Origin: Actinomadura pelletieri DSM 43383
GTDB lineage: Bacteria; Actinomycetota; Actinomycetes; Streptosporangiales; Streptosporangiaceae
Reading direction: 5' to 3'
NCBI RefSeq assembly: GCF_003634705.1
Contig: NZ_RBWU01000004.1
Location: forward strand, 434,001 to 498,000
Length of the DNA: 64,000 bases
Position numbers and translations under genes: made by a program. The notes beneath the pieces are model-generated. The model saw only the letters and a list, made by a program, of their open reading frames with translations, ran no database searches and had not been told where the DNA came from. Shown one piece after another: positions 33,773 to 42,463 of this stretch (positions within the stretch are counted from its first letter, which is position 1; every line of letters starts with the position of its first letter).

Positions 33773-33900
33773 CCGGCCACGGAATGACCTGACCGGCCAC
33801 GGCATGACCTGACCGGCCACGGCATGACCTGACCGGCCACGGCATGACCTGACCGGCCACGGCATGACCTGACCGGCTAAGGCATGACCTGACCGGCCGG
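33761..33900. repeat. 20-bp tandem repeat starting inside the pafC 3' end
   Basis: There are seven contiguous copies of GGCATGACCTGACCGGCCAC (one with GGAATG, one ending GGCTAA, the last ending GGCCGG). The first copy encodes the pafC terminal Gly-Met-Thr-stop. Each unit contains ATGACCTGA, a start-Thr-stop mini-frame. Near-identity of copies suggests recent expansion. Confidence 0.93.
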
Positions 33901-34054
33901 GTCCGAAGCCCGGAGGCGCACTCCGCGAATGCCCTACCGGCCGGGTCCGGGGCCCGGAGGCATCCTCTGCGGCGTGGTCCGCGCGGGTGCGGGCCGCGGC
34001 CCGCGGGGTGAGGGCCGCCGCGCGGGACCGCAGCGGATCGGCTACGGTGGCGGC
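33901..34054. other. Intergenic spacer with duplicated segment
   Basis: A ~24-bp motif CCGGCCGGGTCCG...GCCCGGAGGC occurs at about 33893-33917 and again, with two changes, at about 33939-33963. No gene is visible. Confidence 0.5.
34043..34054 (+). promoter_or_regulatory. Leaderless-type promoter of the small membrane protein
   Basis: TACGGT at 34043-34048 lies 6 nt before the GTG at 34055. Confidence 0.5.
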
Positions 34055-34276
34055 GTGGCGTGGCTGGCGGTGTCGGTGGCGGCGGGCTCGATCGGCCTGG
34101 CCGTGATCGCCTTCTGCGCGTTCCGAGTATGGCTGGAAGTACGCGGTTTCGGCCTTGAACTCGAACGTGCGAGACGGCGGCTGGCTCCGAAACACTCGGC
34201 GCTGGCGCGTGAACTCTCCGATACGGAGAACGCGCGCCCGTCACAACCGCGCGGGGACGGCGTACGATCGGCATGA
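34055..34276 (+). CDS. Small single-span membrane protein upstream of tatA
   Basis: This is a 73-residue protein from the GTG at 34055. One transmembrane helix (about 4-25, VSVAAGSIGLAVIAFCAFRVW) is followed by an amphipathic basic helix (VRGFGLELERARRRLAPKHSALARELSD). The layout, membrane anchor plus amphipathic helix, echoes TatA-like proteins, but it lacks the TatA FG hinge motif. Position between pafC and tatA is reminiscent of small genes there in other actinomycetes. Function unknown. Confidence 0.6.
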   Translation: MAWLAVSVAAGSIGLAVIAFCAFRVWLEVRGFGLELERARRRLAPKHSALARELSDTENARPSQPRGDGVRSA

Positions 34277-34320
34277 AACCTCGTGTCCTCGAATGAGGGC
34301 CCCTGCTGAAGAGGATTGTC

Positions 34321-34644
34321 ATGGCTGGACTTAGCTCGACCGAGATTCTGATCATCCTGGCGGTCGTGTTGCTGCTGTTCGGATCGGCGAAACTCCCGAC
34401 GCTCGCGCGGTCACTGGGCAAGTCGGCGCGGATCCTGAAGGCCGAGACCAAGGGCCTGCGCGACGACGACGATCCGGAGTCGGGCAAGGACAAGGCGGTG
34501 GCGTCCGAGCGGGGCGCGCAGGCGCGCGACGACGTCCGGGACGGTGAGGACGGCGCGCAGCGTCCCCGCGGCGCGCTCGGGGCCGGTGAGCCGATCCAGG
34601 GTGTGCCGGTGTCGGACCCCGGTCAGGTCCGCAAGAGCGGCTGA
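34321..34644 (+). CDS. tatA: Sec-independent translocase subunit TatA
   Basis: This 107-residue pore-forming component of twin-arginine translocation has a short N-terminal helix (SSTEILIILAVVLLLFGSAKLP), the FG hinge, an amphipathic helix (LARSLGKSARILKAETKGL) and a charged disordered tail. AAGAGGA precedes the ATG at 34321. It is 42 bp upstream of tatC, in the order conserved in mycobacteria. Confidence 0.95.
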   Translation: MAGLSSTEILIILAVVLLLFGSAKLPTLARSLGKSARILKAETKGLRDDDDPESGKDKAVASERGAQARDDVRDGEDGAQRPRGALGAGEPIQGVPVSDPGQVRKSG

Positions 34645-34686
34645 CCGGCGCGTACGAGCCGACCCCTCCCACCACCCCGAACCTGA

Positions 34687-35556
34687 ATGCCGACGATGAA
34701 ACTGAGCAGGCGTGACGCCGGTCCCGACGGCCGCATGCCCCTCATGGAGCATCTCCGTGAGCTGCGCAACCGCTTGATCAAGGCGATCCTCGGCCTCGTG
34801 CTCGGCACGATCGCCGGATGGATGATCTTCACCCCCGTCTGGGAGTTCATCACACAGCCCTACACGCGGCTCCCGACCGAACACTGCCTGAACAACCAGT
34901 GCGACCTGGTCGTCCACGGGATCTTCGAAGGGTTCTTCGTCCACCTGAAGGTCGCGCTGATGGTCGGCGCGGTACTGTCGTCCCCGGTCTGGCTGTACCA
35001 GATATGGGCCTTCGTCGCTCCCGGCCTGTACAACAAGGAACGGCGCTGGACGTACACGTTCATGGCGGCCGCGGTCCCGCTGTTCGGCGCCGGCGCCGCC
35101 CTGGCGTACCTGACGATGGACAAGGGCCTGCAGATCCTCATCGGGCTCGCGCCGGGCGACACGACCGTGCTGATCGGCGTGAAGGACTACCTCAGCTACG
35201 CGCAGGCGATGCTGTTCATCTTCGGGTTGACGTTCGAGCTGCCGCTGTTCGTGGTCATGCTGAACGTCGTGGGGATCCTCACCCACCAGCGGATCCGCAA
35301 GTCCCGCCGACTGCTGATCTTCGCGGTGTTCGTGTTCGCGGCGGTCGCCACGCCCAGCCAGGACCCGTTCACGATGCTGGCGCTGGCGCTGCCCACCGTC
35401 GTCCTGTTCGAGATCGCCGAGCTGATCGCGTTCTTCCACGACCGGCGCAAGGCCCGCCGACCCGACCCGGACGCGGATCTGGACGACGACGAGATCTCGC
35501 CCCTGGACCTCGACGCCATCGACGCCGAGCTGGAGAAGGGCGACCGGGCCCGCTGA
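34687..35556 (+). CDS. tatC: Sec-independent translocase subunit TatC
   Basis: This 289-residue, six-helix protein recognises twin-arginine signal peptides. The N-terminal MPLMEHLRELRNRLIKAILGLVLG carries the family-defining HLxELRxR motif. The external loop reads CLNNQCDLVVHGIFEGFFVHLKVALMVG, and FGLTFELPLFVVMLNVVGI and ATPSQDPFTMLALALPTVVLFEIAELI are conserved late helices. The C-tail is acidic. With TatA it exports folded proteins. A short 12-bp repeat lies right after the stop. Confidence 0.96.
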   Translation: MPTMKLSRRDAGPDGRMPLMEHLRELRNRLIKAILGLVLGTIAGWMIFTPVWEFITQPYTRLPTEHCLNNQCDLVVHGIFEGFFVHLKVALMVGAVLSSPVWLYQIWAFVAPGLYNKERRWTYTFMAAAVPLFGAGAALAYLTMDKGLQILIGLAPGDTTVLIGVKDYLSYAQAMLFIFGLTFELPLFVVMLNVVGILTHQRIRKSRRLLIFAVFVFAAVATPSQDPFTMLALALPTVVLFEIAELIAFFHDRRKARRPDPDADLDDDEISPLDLDAIDAELEKGDRAR

Positions 35557-35560
35557 CCCG

Positions 35561-35609
35561 CGCGTGCGGCGGCGCGTGCGGGCGGCGCGTGCGGCGGCGC
35601 GTGCGGCGG
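35561..35609. repeat. 12-bp tandem repeat after tatC
   Basis: There are four copies of CGCGTGCGGCGG (one with an extra G) starting 5 nt after the tatC stop and ending before the helY promoter. Confidence 0.8.
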
Positions 35610-35646
35610 GTGGTCTAAGGATTGGGAATCGGGCCGGTCGAAACCG

Positions 35647-35659
35647 TAGGCTCGGAACC
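35647..35659 (+). promoter_or_regulatory. Leaderless-type promoter of helY
   Basis: TAGGCT at 35647-35652 lies 7 nt before the ATG at 35660, with no RBS. Confidence 0.6.
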
Positions 35660-38428
35660 ATGACCACCCCCGACACCGCGCAGGCCGCGCAGACCCCGGC
35701 CCAGCGGTACGCCGCGTACCGGCGGCGCACCGCCGGGAACGGCCCGGCGCTGCTGGACTTCCGCACCCTGTACGACTTCGAGCTGGACCCGTTCCAGATC
35801 GAGGCGTGCCAGGCGTTGGAGGACGGCAGCGGCGTGCTCGTCGCCGCGCCCACCGGATCCGGGAAGACGGTGGTGGGGGAGTTCGCCGTGCACCTCGCCC
35901 TCACCGGCGGCGGCAAATGCTTCTACACCACGCCGATCAAGGCGCTGTCGAACCAGAAGTACGCCGACCTCGTCCGCCGGTACGGGCCGGAGAAGGTGGG
36001 GCTGCTCACCGGCGACAACAGCGTCAACGGGGAGGCGCCCGTCGTCGTGATGACGACGGAGGTGCTGCGGAACATGCTGTACGCGGGGTCGCACACCCTC
36101 GCGGGCCTCGCGTTCGTCGTGATGGACGAGGTGCACTACCTCGCCGACCGGTTCCGCGGCGCGGTGTGGGAAGAGGTCATCATCCACGTGCCGGACTCGG
36201 TGCGGATCGTGGCGCTGTCGGCGACGGTCAGCAACGCCGAGGAGTTCGGCGAATGGCTCCACGCGGTCCGCGGTGACACGGCGGTGATCGTGGACGAGCA
36301 CCGTCCCGTCCCGCTGTTCCAGCACATGCTCGTCGGGACCCGCCTGTACGACCTGTTCGTCGACACCGGCAAGGGCACGGACCGGCAGGCGCGGCTGAAC
36401 CCGCAGCTGACGCGGATGGCGGTGGAGGAGGTCCGGCGCGCCAAGGTCAACGCCGGTCGCCGCACCGGACGGCGGCGCACGGCCAGGCCGCAACGGTACC
36501 GGCCGCCCGCCCGACCCGACGTGATCGAACGGCTGGAACGGGCCGGGCTGCTCCCGGCGATCACGTTCATCTTCAGCCGCGCCGGGTGCGACGCGGCCGT
36601 CCTGCAGTGCCTGCACGCCGGGATCCGGTTGACGTCGAAGGAGGAGGCGGAGGAGATCCGCGCGCACGCGGAACTGCGCACCGCGGACCTGTCCGACGAG
36701 GACCTGCGGGTCCTCGGGTACGCCGACTTCCTCGCCGCGCTGGAACGCGGTGTCGCCGCCCACCACGCGGGGATGCTGCCGACGTTCAAGGAGATCGTCG
36801 AGGAACTGTTCACCCGCGGTGTGATCAAGGCGGTGTTCGCGACGGAGACGCTCGCGCTCGGCATCAACATGCCCGCCAGGACCGTCGTGATCGAGAAGCT
36901 CGACAAGTGGAACGGTGAGGCGCACGTCGACCTGACGCCCGGCGAGTACACGCAGCTCACCGGGCGGGCGGGGCGCCGCGGCATCGACGTGGAGGGCCAC
37001 GCCGTGGTCGTGTGGGGCCCGAACGTGGAACCCGCCTCGGTCGCGGGCCTGGCCGGCGCCCGCACCTACCCGCTGAACTCCAGTTTCCGGCCGTCGTACA
37101 ACATGGCGGTCAACCTCGTCGGCGCCGTCGGCATCGAACGGGCCCGGACGCTGCTGGAGGAGTCGTTCGCGCAGTTCCAGGCCGACCGGGCCGTCGTCGG
37201 CCTGGCCCGGCAGGTCCACAAGAACGAGGAGGCCCTCGCCGGGTACGCCAAGGCCGCCGAATGCCATCTCGGTGACTTCATGGAGTACGCGGCGATGCGG
37301 CGCCGCCTGTCCGACCGGGAGTCGGAGGTGGCGCGGGAACGGGCCGGGGCGCGCCGCGCGGAGGCCGCCAGGTCGCTGGAGCATCTGCGGCCCGGGGACG
37401 TCATCGTCGTCCCGTCGGGGCGCCGCTCCGGCCTCGCCGTCGTCCTCGACCCGGGGGTGGGGCGCCGCTCCGACGGGCCCGCGCCGCTGGTCCTGACGGT
37501 GAACCGGTCGGTGCAGCGGCTGTCGATCCAGGACTTCCCCCGCGCCGTCGAACCCGTCGAACGGATCCGGATCCCCAAGTCGTTCAGCCCCCGCAACCCG
37601 CAGGACCGCCGTGACCTGGCGTCGACGCTGCGCGCCAAGGTCCCCGACGACGTCCGCGCCCGCAAACGCGCCCGCGCCGACTCCGCCGCACCCGACGACA
37701 CGGAGATCACGGAGCTGCGGGCGGAGCTGCGCCGCCACCCCGTGCACGGCTGCGACAAACGCGAGGAGCACGCCCGCTGGGCCGAGCGGTACCACCGCCT
37801 CGACCGCGAGACCGAGCAGCTCCGCCGCCGGGTCGAGGGCCGCTCCCAGGTCATCGCGCGGACCTTTGACCGCGTGTGCGGCGTCCTGCAGCAGCTCGGC
37901 TACCTGGACGGCGACTCGGTCACCGAGGAGGGCCGCCGCCTCGGGCAGATCTACAACGAGCTGGACCTGCTCACCGCCGAGAGCCTCCGCAGCGGCCTGT
38001 GGGAGCGGCTCGACCACGCCGAGCTCGCCGCGTGCGTGTCCGCGCTGGTGTACGAGTCGCGGCAACCCGACGACGCCGCCCCGCCCCGCACCCCCGCCGG
38101 GGCCGCGCAGGACGCCCTCGCCGCGATGGTGCGGCTGTGGGGCGAACTGGACGCCGTCGAACACGACAACCGGGTGTCGTTCCTGCGGGAACCCGACCTC
38201 GGGTTCGCGTGGACGGCGTACCGGTGGGCGAAGGGCGACGACCTCGACGAGGTCCTCCTCGACGCCGACCTCACCGCCGGGGACTTCGTCCGCGCCGTCA
38301 AACAGCTCCTCGACCTGCTCGGGCAGGTCGCCGACGCGTCCCCGCCCAACGGGCACGTCCGCAAGACCGCCCGCCGGGCCATGGACGCCATGCGCCGCGG
38401 CGTCGTCGCGTACTCGTCCGTCGCCTAA
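35660..38428 (+). CDS. helY: Ski2/Mtr4-like DEAD/DEAH RNA helicase HelY
   Basis: This is a 922-residue ATP-dependent helicase. RecA domain 1 has Walker A APTGSGKT (63-70) and Walker B MDEVHYLADRF (155-165). SATVSNAEEFGEWL is motif III. RecA domain 2 has FATETLALGINMPARTVVIEKL and QLTGRAGRRGID (motifs V and VI). A DSHCT-type helical bundle (about 740-915) closes the protein. Related Ski2-like enzymes unwind structured RNA. The gene follows tatC in mycobacteria too (Rv2092c). The frame extends upstream, but only the start at 35660 fits the family and the promoter. Confidence 0.93.
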   Translation: MTTPDTAQAAQTPAQRYAAYRRRTAGNGPALLDFRTLYDFELDPFQIEACQALEDGSGVLVAAPTGSGKTVVGEFAVHLALTGGGKCFYTTPIKALSNQKYADLVRRYGPEKVGLLTGDNSVNGEAPVVVMTTEVLRNMLYAGSHTLAGLAFVVMDEVHYLADRFRGAVWEEVIIHVPDSVRIVALSATVSNAEEFGEWLHAVRGDTAVIVDEHRPVPLFQHMLVGTRLYDLFVDTGKGTDRQARLNPQLTRMAVEEVRRAKVNAGRRTGRRRTARPQRYRPPARPDVIERLERAGLLPAITFIFSRAGCDAAVLQCLHAGIRLTSKEEAEEIRAHAELRTADLSDEDLRVLGYADFLAALERGVAAHHAGMLPTFKEIVEELFTRGVIKAVFATETLALGINMPARTVVIEKLDKWNGEAHVDLTPGEYTQLTGRAGRRGIDVEGHAVVVWGPNVEPASVAGLAGARTYPLNSSFRPSYNMAVNLVGAVGIERARTLLEESFAQFQADRAVVGLARQVHKNEEALAGYAKAAECHLGDFMEYAAMRRRLSDRESEVARERAGARRAEAARSLEHLRPGDVIVVPSGRRSGLAVVLDPGVGRRSDGPAPLVLTVNRSVQRLSIQDFPRAVEPVERIRIPKSFSPRNPQDRRDLASTLRAKVPDDVRARKRARADSAAPDDTEITELRAELRRHPVHGCDKREEHARWAERYHRLDRETEQLRRRVEGRSQVIARTFDRVCGVLQQLGYLDGDSVTEEGRRLGQIYNELDLLTAESLRSGLWERLDHAELAACVSALVYESRQPDDAAPPRTPAGAAQDALAAMVRLWGELDAVEHDNRVSFLREPDLGFAWTAYRWAKGDDLDEVLLDADLTAGDFVRAVKQLLDLLGQVADASPPNGHVRKTARRAMDAMRRGVVAYSSVA

Positions 38429-38603
38429 AAACACCAGCGGAATGTCCCAATCGGAGAAAATGGCCTTCGACCTTGGGATTTGTGCCACAATCGGGACGCC
38501 CGAAATCCTTGCGGGCCGTGGGAGCACAGTGGCGACGGGGGCGCCGCGGGCGGGGCCGAGCACGCCTCGCTCGCCCACGAGACACACGAGAAAGGTCCCC
38601 ACC

Positions 38604-38960
38604 GTGGCCATCCGCGACAAGATGCGCGCCAACGCGGCCCACGTCCTGCAGCCGGGCGAGAACATCCAGGCGGTGTTCGGCGCCCAGACGACCAGCCAGT
38701 ACCTCGCGTTGGTCTCCCTGTGGATCCTCATCCTCGCCAACTCCTACCGGGTCGTGGTCGTCACCGACCGGCGGGTGCTGGTGTGCCGGTCCGGGCGGCT
38801 GCGCACCACCCCCGTCGTCGAGGTGCTGCGGGAACTGCCCCGCGGCACCCGCATCGGGCCGCCGAGCGGCCTGTGGTGGCGGTGCGAGACCCTCGGGGAG
38901 AAGCTGTACGTCCACAAGCGGTTCCACAAGGACGTCAACGCCGCCGACGGCGCCGCCTGA
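38604..38960 (+). CDS. PH-like small membrane-associated protein
   Basis: This is a 118-residue protein from the GTG at 38604 (GAAAGG about 8 nt upstream). It has a hydrophobic stretch (about 30-48, YLALVSLWILILANSYRVVVV). This is followed by TDRRVLVCRSGRLRTTPVVEVLRELPRGT, a strand pattern like bacterial PH domains that read out a transporter-type VxTDRRVLV motif. Its role is unknown. A strong terminator follows. Confidence 0.65.
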   Translation: MAIRDKMRANAAHVLQPGENIQAVFGAQTTSQYLALVSLWILILANSYRVVVVTDRRVLVCRSGRLRTTPVVEVLRELPRGTRIGPPSGLWWRCETLGEKLYVHKRFHKDVNAADGAA

Positions 38961-38981
38961 CGCGCCGTCCCACACCCCGGG

Positions 38982-39021
38982 ACAGGGGCCCTCCCGTGCC
39001 GGGAGGGCCCCTGTTCCTTTC
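38982..39021 (+). terminator. Intrinsic terminator
   Basis: ACAGGGGCCCTCCC (38982-38995) pairs with GGGAGGGCCCCTGT (39001-39014), followed by TCCTTT. Confidence 0.9.
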
Positions 39022-39164
39022 TCCCCCGCGGCGACGACCGGCGCGGCCGTCGCACCCTCCCGAGGTCGGAGACGGATCCACTTCACGGAGGAGCCGACGG
39101 CGGTGTCCGGGCCGCTACTGTGAGCCTGATCACGGAATAGACGACGAATACGCAGGATGTGTGC

Positions 39165-40088
39165 ATGATCGAGGCGGAGAACCTCACCAAACGCTACGGC
39201 GACAAGACCGCTGTGGACGATCTGTCCTTCACCGTCGTCCCCGGGCGGGTGACCGGGTTCCTCGGCCCGAACGGGGCCGGCAAGTCGACGACCATGCGGC
39301 TGCTGCTCGGCCTCGACCGGCCGCACCGCGGCGACGCCCGCATCTGCGGCGTCCACTACGCCCAGCTGCCCGCGCCGCTGCGCGTCGTCGGCGCGCTGCT
39401 GGAGGCGCGGGCCGTCCACACCGGCCGCAGCGCCTACAACCACCTGCTGTGCCTGGCGCAGACGCAGGGCATCGGCAAGAAGCGCGTCGACGAGGTCGTC
39501 GAACTCGTCGGCCTCACCGGCGCGGCCCGCAAGCGCGCCGGCGGCTTCTCCCTCGGCATGGGGCAGCGGCTCGGCATCGCCGCCGCGCTGCTCGGCGACC
39601 CGTCCGTGCTGATCCTGGACGAGCCCGTCAACGGCCTCGACCCCGAGGGCATCGTCTGGATCCGGACGCTCATGCAGCGGCTCGCCGCCGAGGGGCGGAC
39701 CGTGTTCGTGTCCAGCCACCTCATGAACGAGATGGCCGTGACCGCCGAGCACCTCATCGTCATCGGGCGCGGCAGGCTCATCGCCGACTGCTCCACCGAG
39801 GAGTTCATCGAGCGCAGCACCGAGAAGATGGTGATCGTCCGCAGCCCGGACGTCGAACGGCTCACCGGCGTCCTCGTCGGCGAGGGCGCCAAGGTCAGCC
39901 CCGACGGGGACGGGACGCTCACCGTCACCCACATGGAGGCGCCGCGCGTCGGGGAACTCGCCGCCGCCGAGGGCGTCGTCCTGCACGAACTCACCCCGAA
40001 GCGCGGCTCGCTGGAGGCCGCGTTCATGGAGCTGACCCGCGACAGCGTCGAGTACGGCGCGGGCGCCGGGACGGAGGAGACCCGATGA
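39165..40088 (+). CDS. ABC-2 exporter ATPase
   Basis: The protein has 307 residues from the ATG at 39165 (CAGGA 7 nt upstream). Walker A is GPNGAGKST, the signature is FSLGMGQRLGIAAAL, Walker B is VLILDEPVNGLD, and the H-loop is FVSSHLMNE. The C-terminal DUF4162-like part follows. Such ATPases (CcmA/DrrA type) drive export of lipids, antibiotics or polysaccharide. The stop overlaps the next start as ATGA. Confidence 0.92.
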   Translation: MIEAENLTKRYGDKTAVDDLSFTVVPGRVTGFLGPNGAGKSTTMRLLLGLDRPHRGDARICGVHYAQLPAPLRVVGALLEARAVHTGRSAYNHLLCLAQTQGIGKKRVDEVVELVGLTGAARKRAGGFSLGMGQRLGIAAALLGDPSVLILDEPVNGLDPEGIVWIRTLMQRLAAEGRTVFVSSHLMNEMAVTAEHLIVIGRGRLIADCSTEEFIERSTEKMVIVRSPDVERLTGVLVGEGAKVSPDGDGTLTVTHMEAPRVGELAAAEGVVLHELTPKRGSLEAAFMELTRDSVEYGAGAGTEETR

Positions 40089-40945
40089 GCCCTGCCACGA
40101 CGGGCGCCGCCACGTCCGGCGCCGACGCGCGGCCCGTGCCGGCGCCGCCCGCCCACTCCCGGCCCGGGTTCGGGCGGCTCATGCTCGCCGAATGGACGAA
40201 GATCCGCACGGTGCGGTCCACCCTGTGGTCGCTGATCCTGCTGTTCCTGCTCACCCTCGGGTTCACCGCCCTGTTCGTCGGCCTGACCGTCGCGCAGTGG
40301 GACGACATGAAACCCGAGGACCAGGCCTCGGTCGCCGCCGACCCGGTCAACTTCATCCTCGGCAGCGGGTTCTTCCTCGGCCAGCTGACCATCTGCGTCC
40401 TCGGCGTCCTGATCATCGCCTCCGAGTACTCCACCGGCATGATCCGCGCCAGCCTCCTCGCCGTGCCGCGGCGGCTGCCGATGCTGTGGGCGAAGGCCGC
40501 CGTGTTCGGCCTGGTCGTCCTGGTCCTCGGCGTCGTGGTGTCGTTCGTGTCGTTCTTCATCGGGGCGGCGCTCTTCAACGACAAGGCGTCGGTGTCGCTC
40601 GGCGACGACGGCGTGCTGCGCGCCGTCATCGGCGGCGGACTCTACCTGGCGATGCTGGGCCTGTTCGCCCTGGCCGTCGGCGCGATCGTGCGGCACCCCG
40701 CCGGCGGCATCACCGGCGTGATCGGGTTCGTGCTGGTGCTGGCGCCGCTCGCCTCGCTGCTGCCCGGCAGCATCGGCGAACACGTCCACGCCTACCTGCC
40801 GTCCGAGGCCGGCTACCTGATCTCCAAGGCACACCAGGGGGAGGACGACATCCTCAGCCCCTGGGAAGGGTACGGGGTGTTCGCGCTGTGGACGGCCGCG
40901 CTCCTCGCCACCGCGTCGATCCTGCTCAAACGCCGCGACGCCTGA
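40085..40945 (+). CDS. ABC-2 exporter permease
   Basis: This is a 286-residue membrane protein. After a Pro/Ala-rich leader it starts RLMLAEWTKIRTVRSTLWSLILLFLLTLGFTALFVGL, the usual ABC-2 N-terminus. It then has the FFLGQLTICVLGVLIIASEYSTGMIRASLLAVPRR motif and four more helices. It forms the exporter with the ATPase encoded upstream. A TetR gene lies downstream, so the transporter may respond to a small molecule. Confidence 0.9.
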   Translation: MSPATTGAATSGADARPVPAPPAHSRPGFGRLMLAEWTKIRTVRSTLWSLILLFLLTLGFTALFVGLTVAQWDDMKPEDQASVAADPVNFILGSGFFLGQLTICVLGVLIIASEYSTGMIRASLLAVPRRLPMLWAKAAVFGLVVLVLGVVVSFVSFFIGAALFNDKASVSLGDDGVLRAVIGGGLYLAMLGLFALAVGAIVRHPAGGITGVIGFVLVLAPLASLLPGSIGEHVHAYLPSEAGYLISKAHQGEDDILSPWEGYGVFALWTAALLATASILLKRRDA

Positions 40946-40966
40946 CACCCACCGCTTCCACTTTTT

Positions 40967-41003
40967 CCGAAACGCCCGACCGCCCACCGGCCGGGCGTTT
41001 CGG
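40967..41003. terminator. Bidirectional-type terminator hairpin
   Basis: CCGAAACGCCCG (40967-40978) and CGGGCGTTTCGG (40992-41003) are perfect 12-bp arms. A T5 run lies on the left flank, which would read as U5 poorly placed for the plus transcript but as an A-run upstream on the minus strand. Confidence 0.75.
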
Positions 41004-41035
41004 CGTGCCCGGACCCGGCCCCCGCACCCGAAAAA

Positions 41036-41052
41036 CGTTGCACTGAGCAACG
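41036..41052. promoter_or_regulatory. TetR operator candidate and promoter
   Basis: CGTTGC (41036-41041) and GCAACG (41047-41052) are perfect arms around ACTGA. TTGCAC (41038-41043) can be the -35 box, with TACTGC (41061-41066) 17 nt downstream as -10. The operator therefore overlaps the promoter of the TetR gene, fitting autorepression. Confidence 0.5.
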
Positions 41053-41102
41053 ATCCCGGCTACTGCTAGAGGTGCTCAGCGCTGGATCGATACGGGGGTG
41101 CG

Positions 41103-41693
41103 ATGGTGGACGACGAGGCTCCGACGCGGACACGGCTGCTCCAGGCGGCCGTCGAGGTCATGGCCGAGAGCGGCTGGTCCGCGGTGACGTCACGGCTCGT
41201 GGCGGAACGGGCACGCGCCAACAACGCGCTCGTGCACTACCACTTCGGAACGATCGACGCGCTGCGCAGGGCCGCCGTCCTGCACGCGATGGAGAAGGAA
41301 CTCGAGGGCCCCGTCGGCGCCGTCCTGCGCGCCGACGACGCCCTCGACGGCGTGCAGAGCGCCATCCGCCGCCTGGCCGCGCGCGGCTCCGGCGCCGCCG
41401 GGCAGCGGGTCCTGGCCGAGGCGCTCATGCACGGCCTGCGCGACGCCGAACTGCACGAGGAGGGCGTCCGGCGGATCCGGACGTTCCGCGACGCGCTGAC
41501 CGACCGGCTCTCCGAGAACCAGGCCGCCGGGCGGCTGCGCGCCGACGCCGACCCCGCCGCCCTCGCCGTGGTCATCGGCGCGCTCCTCAACGGCCTGCTC
41601 CTGCACGTGCTGTTCGACCCCGGCATCGACGTCGTCCGCTCGACCGCCGGGCTGATCGCCCTGCTGCGCCCCGCCGACCCCGCGGACCTGTGA
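41103..41693 (+). CDS. TetR-family regulator
   Basis: This 196-residue repressor has an N-terminal helix-turn-helix (about 8-52: TRTRLLQAAVEVMAESGWSAVTSRLVAERARANNALVHYHFGTIDALRRAA) and an alpha-helical ligand domain. GTIDALRRAA is the usual F/YY/HYHFG boundary. The ATG at 41103 lies about 35 nt after the promoter. It probably represses itself and perhaps the adjacent ABC-2 exporter. Confidence 0.9.
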   Translation: MVDDEAPTRTRLLQAAVEVMAESGWSAVTSRLVAERARANNALVHYHFGTIDALRRAAVLHAMEKELEGPVGAVLRADDALDGVQSAIRRLAARGSGAAGQRVLAEALMHGLRDAELHEEGVRRIRTFRDALTDRLSENQAAGRLRADADPAALAVVIGALLNGLLLHVLFDPGIDVVRSTAGLIALLRPADPADL

Positions 41694-41756
41694 CCGCGGG
41701 TGAGGCAGCCCAGGGGCCGATGGCGCCCCGCGGACGCGACGTTGTAGAAAGTCGGC

Positions 41757-42419
41757 ATGAGCGAGCAGGGCGCCCCCACCGACGAGCACCGCGACGAACA
41801 CCCTGACCGACACGGCGACGAACCCACCGACGAACCCACCGACGAACCCACCGACGAACCCACCGATGAACGCACCGACGAACGCACCGACCGGCGCACG
41901 GACGAGCGCGCCGGCGAGCAGCACCCGGACGCGCACACCGGCGAACACACCGACGAGGACGGCGTGGACGAGGTCACCTCGGCGGTTCTGACCGCGTCCC
42001 GGCTGCTCGTCGCGATCTCCGTGCGGTCCCTGGCCGCCGTGGAGGACACCGTCACGCTCCCGCAGTTCCGGCTGCTCGTCGTGCTGTCCACGCGGGGGCC
42101 GCTGAAACTCGTCACGCTCGCCGGGGAACTGGGCGTCAACCCGTCCACCGCCATGCGGATGGTGGACCGGCTCACCACCGCCGCGCTCGTGGACCGGCAG
42201 GCCAGCCCCGACAGCGGCCGTGAAATCCGCATCCAGCTCACCGCCGCCGGCCGCGCCATCGTCGACGACGTCACCGCCCGCCGCCGCGCCGACATCGCCG
42301 AGATCGTCGCCCGGATGCCGCCCCGCCGGCGCCATGACCTCGTCGCCGCGCTGCGCGCCTTCACCGACGCGGGCGGCGAACCCCCCGTCACCACCTCCGT
42401 CCCCCTCGGCTGGACCTGA
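41757..42419 (+). CDS. MarR-family regulator with repetitive acidic N-terminus
   Basis: This is a 220-residue regulator. Residues 1-70 are low complexity (DEPT/DERT repeats), encoded by six 12-bp tandem units GACGAACCCACC at 41817-41888. The MarR winged helix follows (about 85-205): VTLPQFRLLVVLSTRGPLKLVTLAGELGVNPSTAMRMVDRLTTAALVDRQASPDSGREIRIQLTAAG. The tail is outside the normal ~140-residue fold and may have grown by slippage. The target is unknown. Confidence 0.85.
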   Translation: MSEQGAPTDEHRDEHPDRHGDEPTDEPTDEPTDEPTDERTDERTDRRTDERAGEQHPDAHTGEHTDEDGVDEVTSAVLTASRLLVAISVRSLAAVEDTVTLPQFRLLVVLSTRGPLKLVTLAGELGVNPSTAMRMVDRLTTAALVDRQASPDSGREIRIQLTAAGRAIVDDVTARRRADIAEIVARMPPRRRHDLVAALRAFTDAGGEPPVTTSVPLGWT

Positions 42420-42463
42420 CACCCGCCCCCGCGGACCGGCCGGACGCCCTGACCGCCCCGCCC

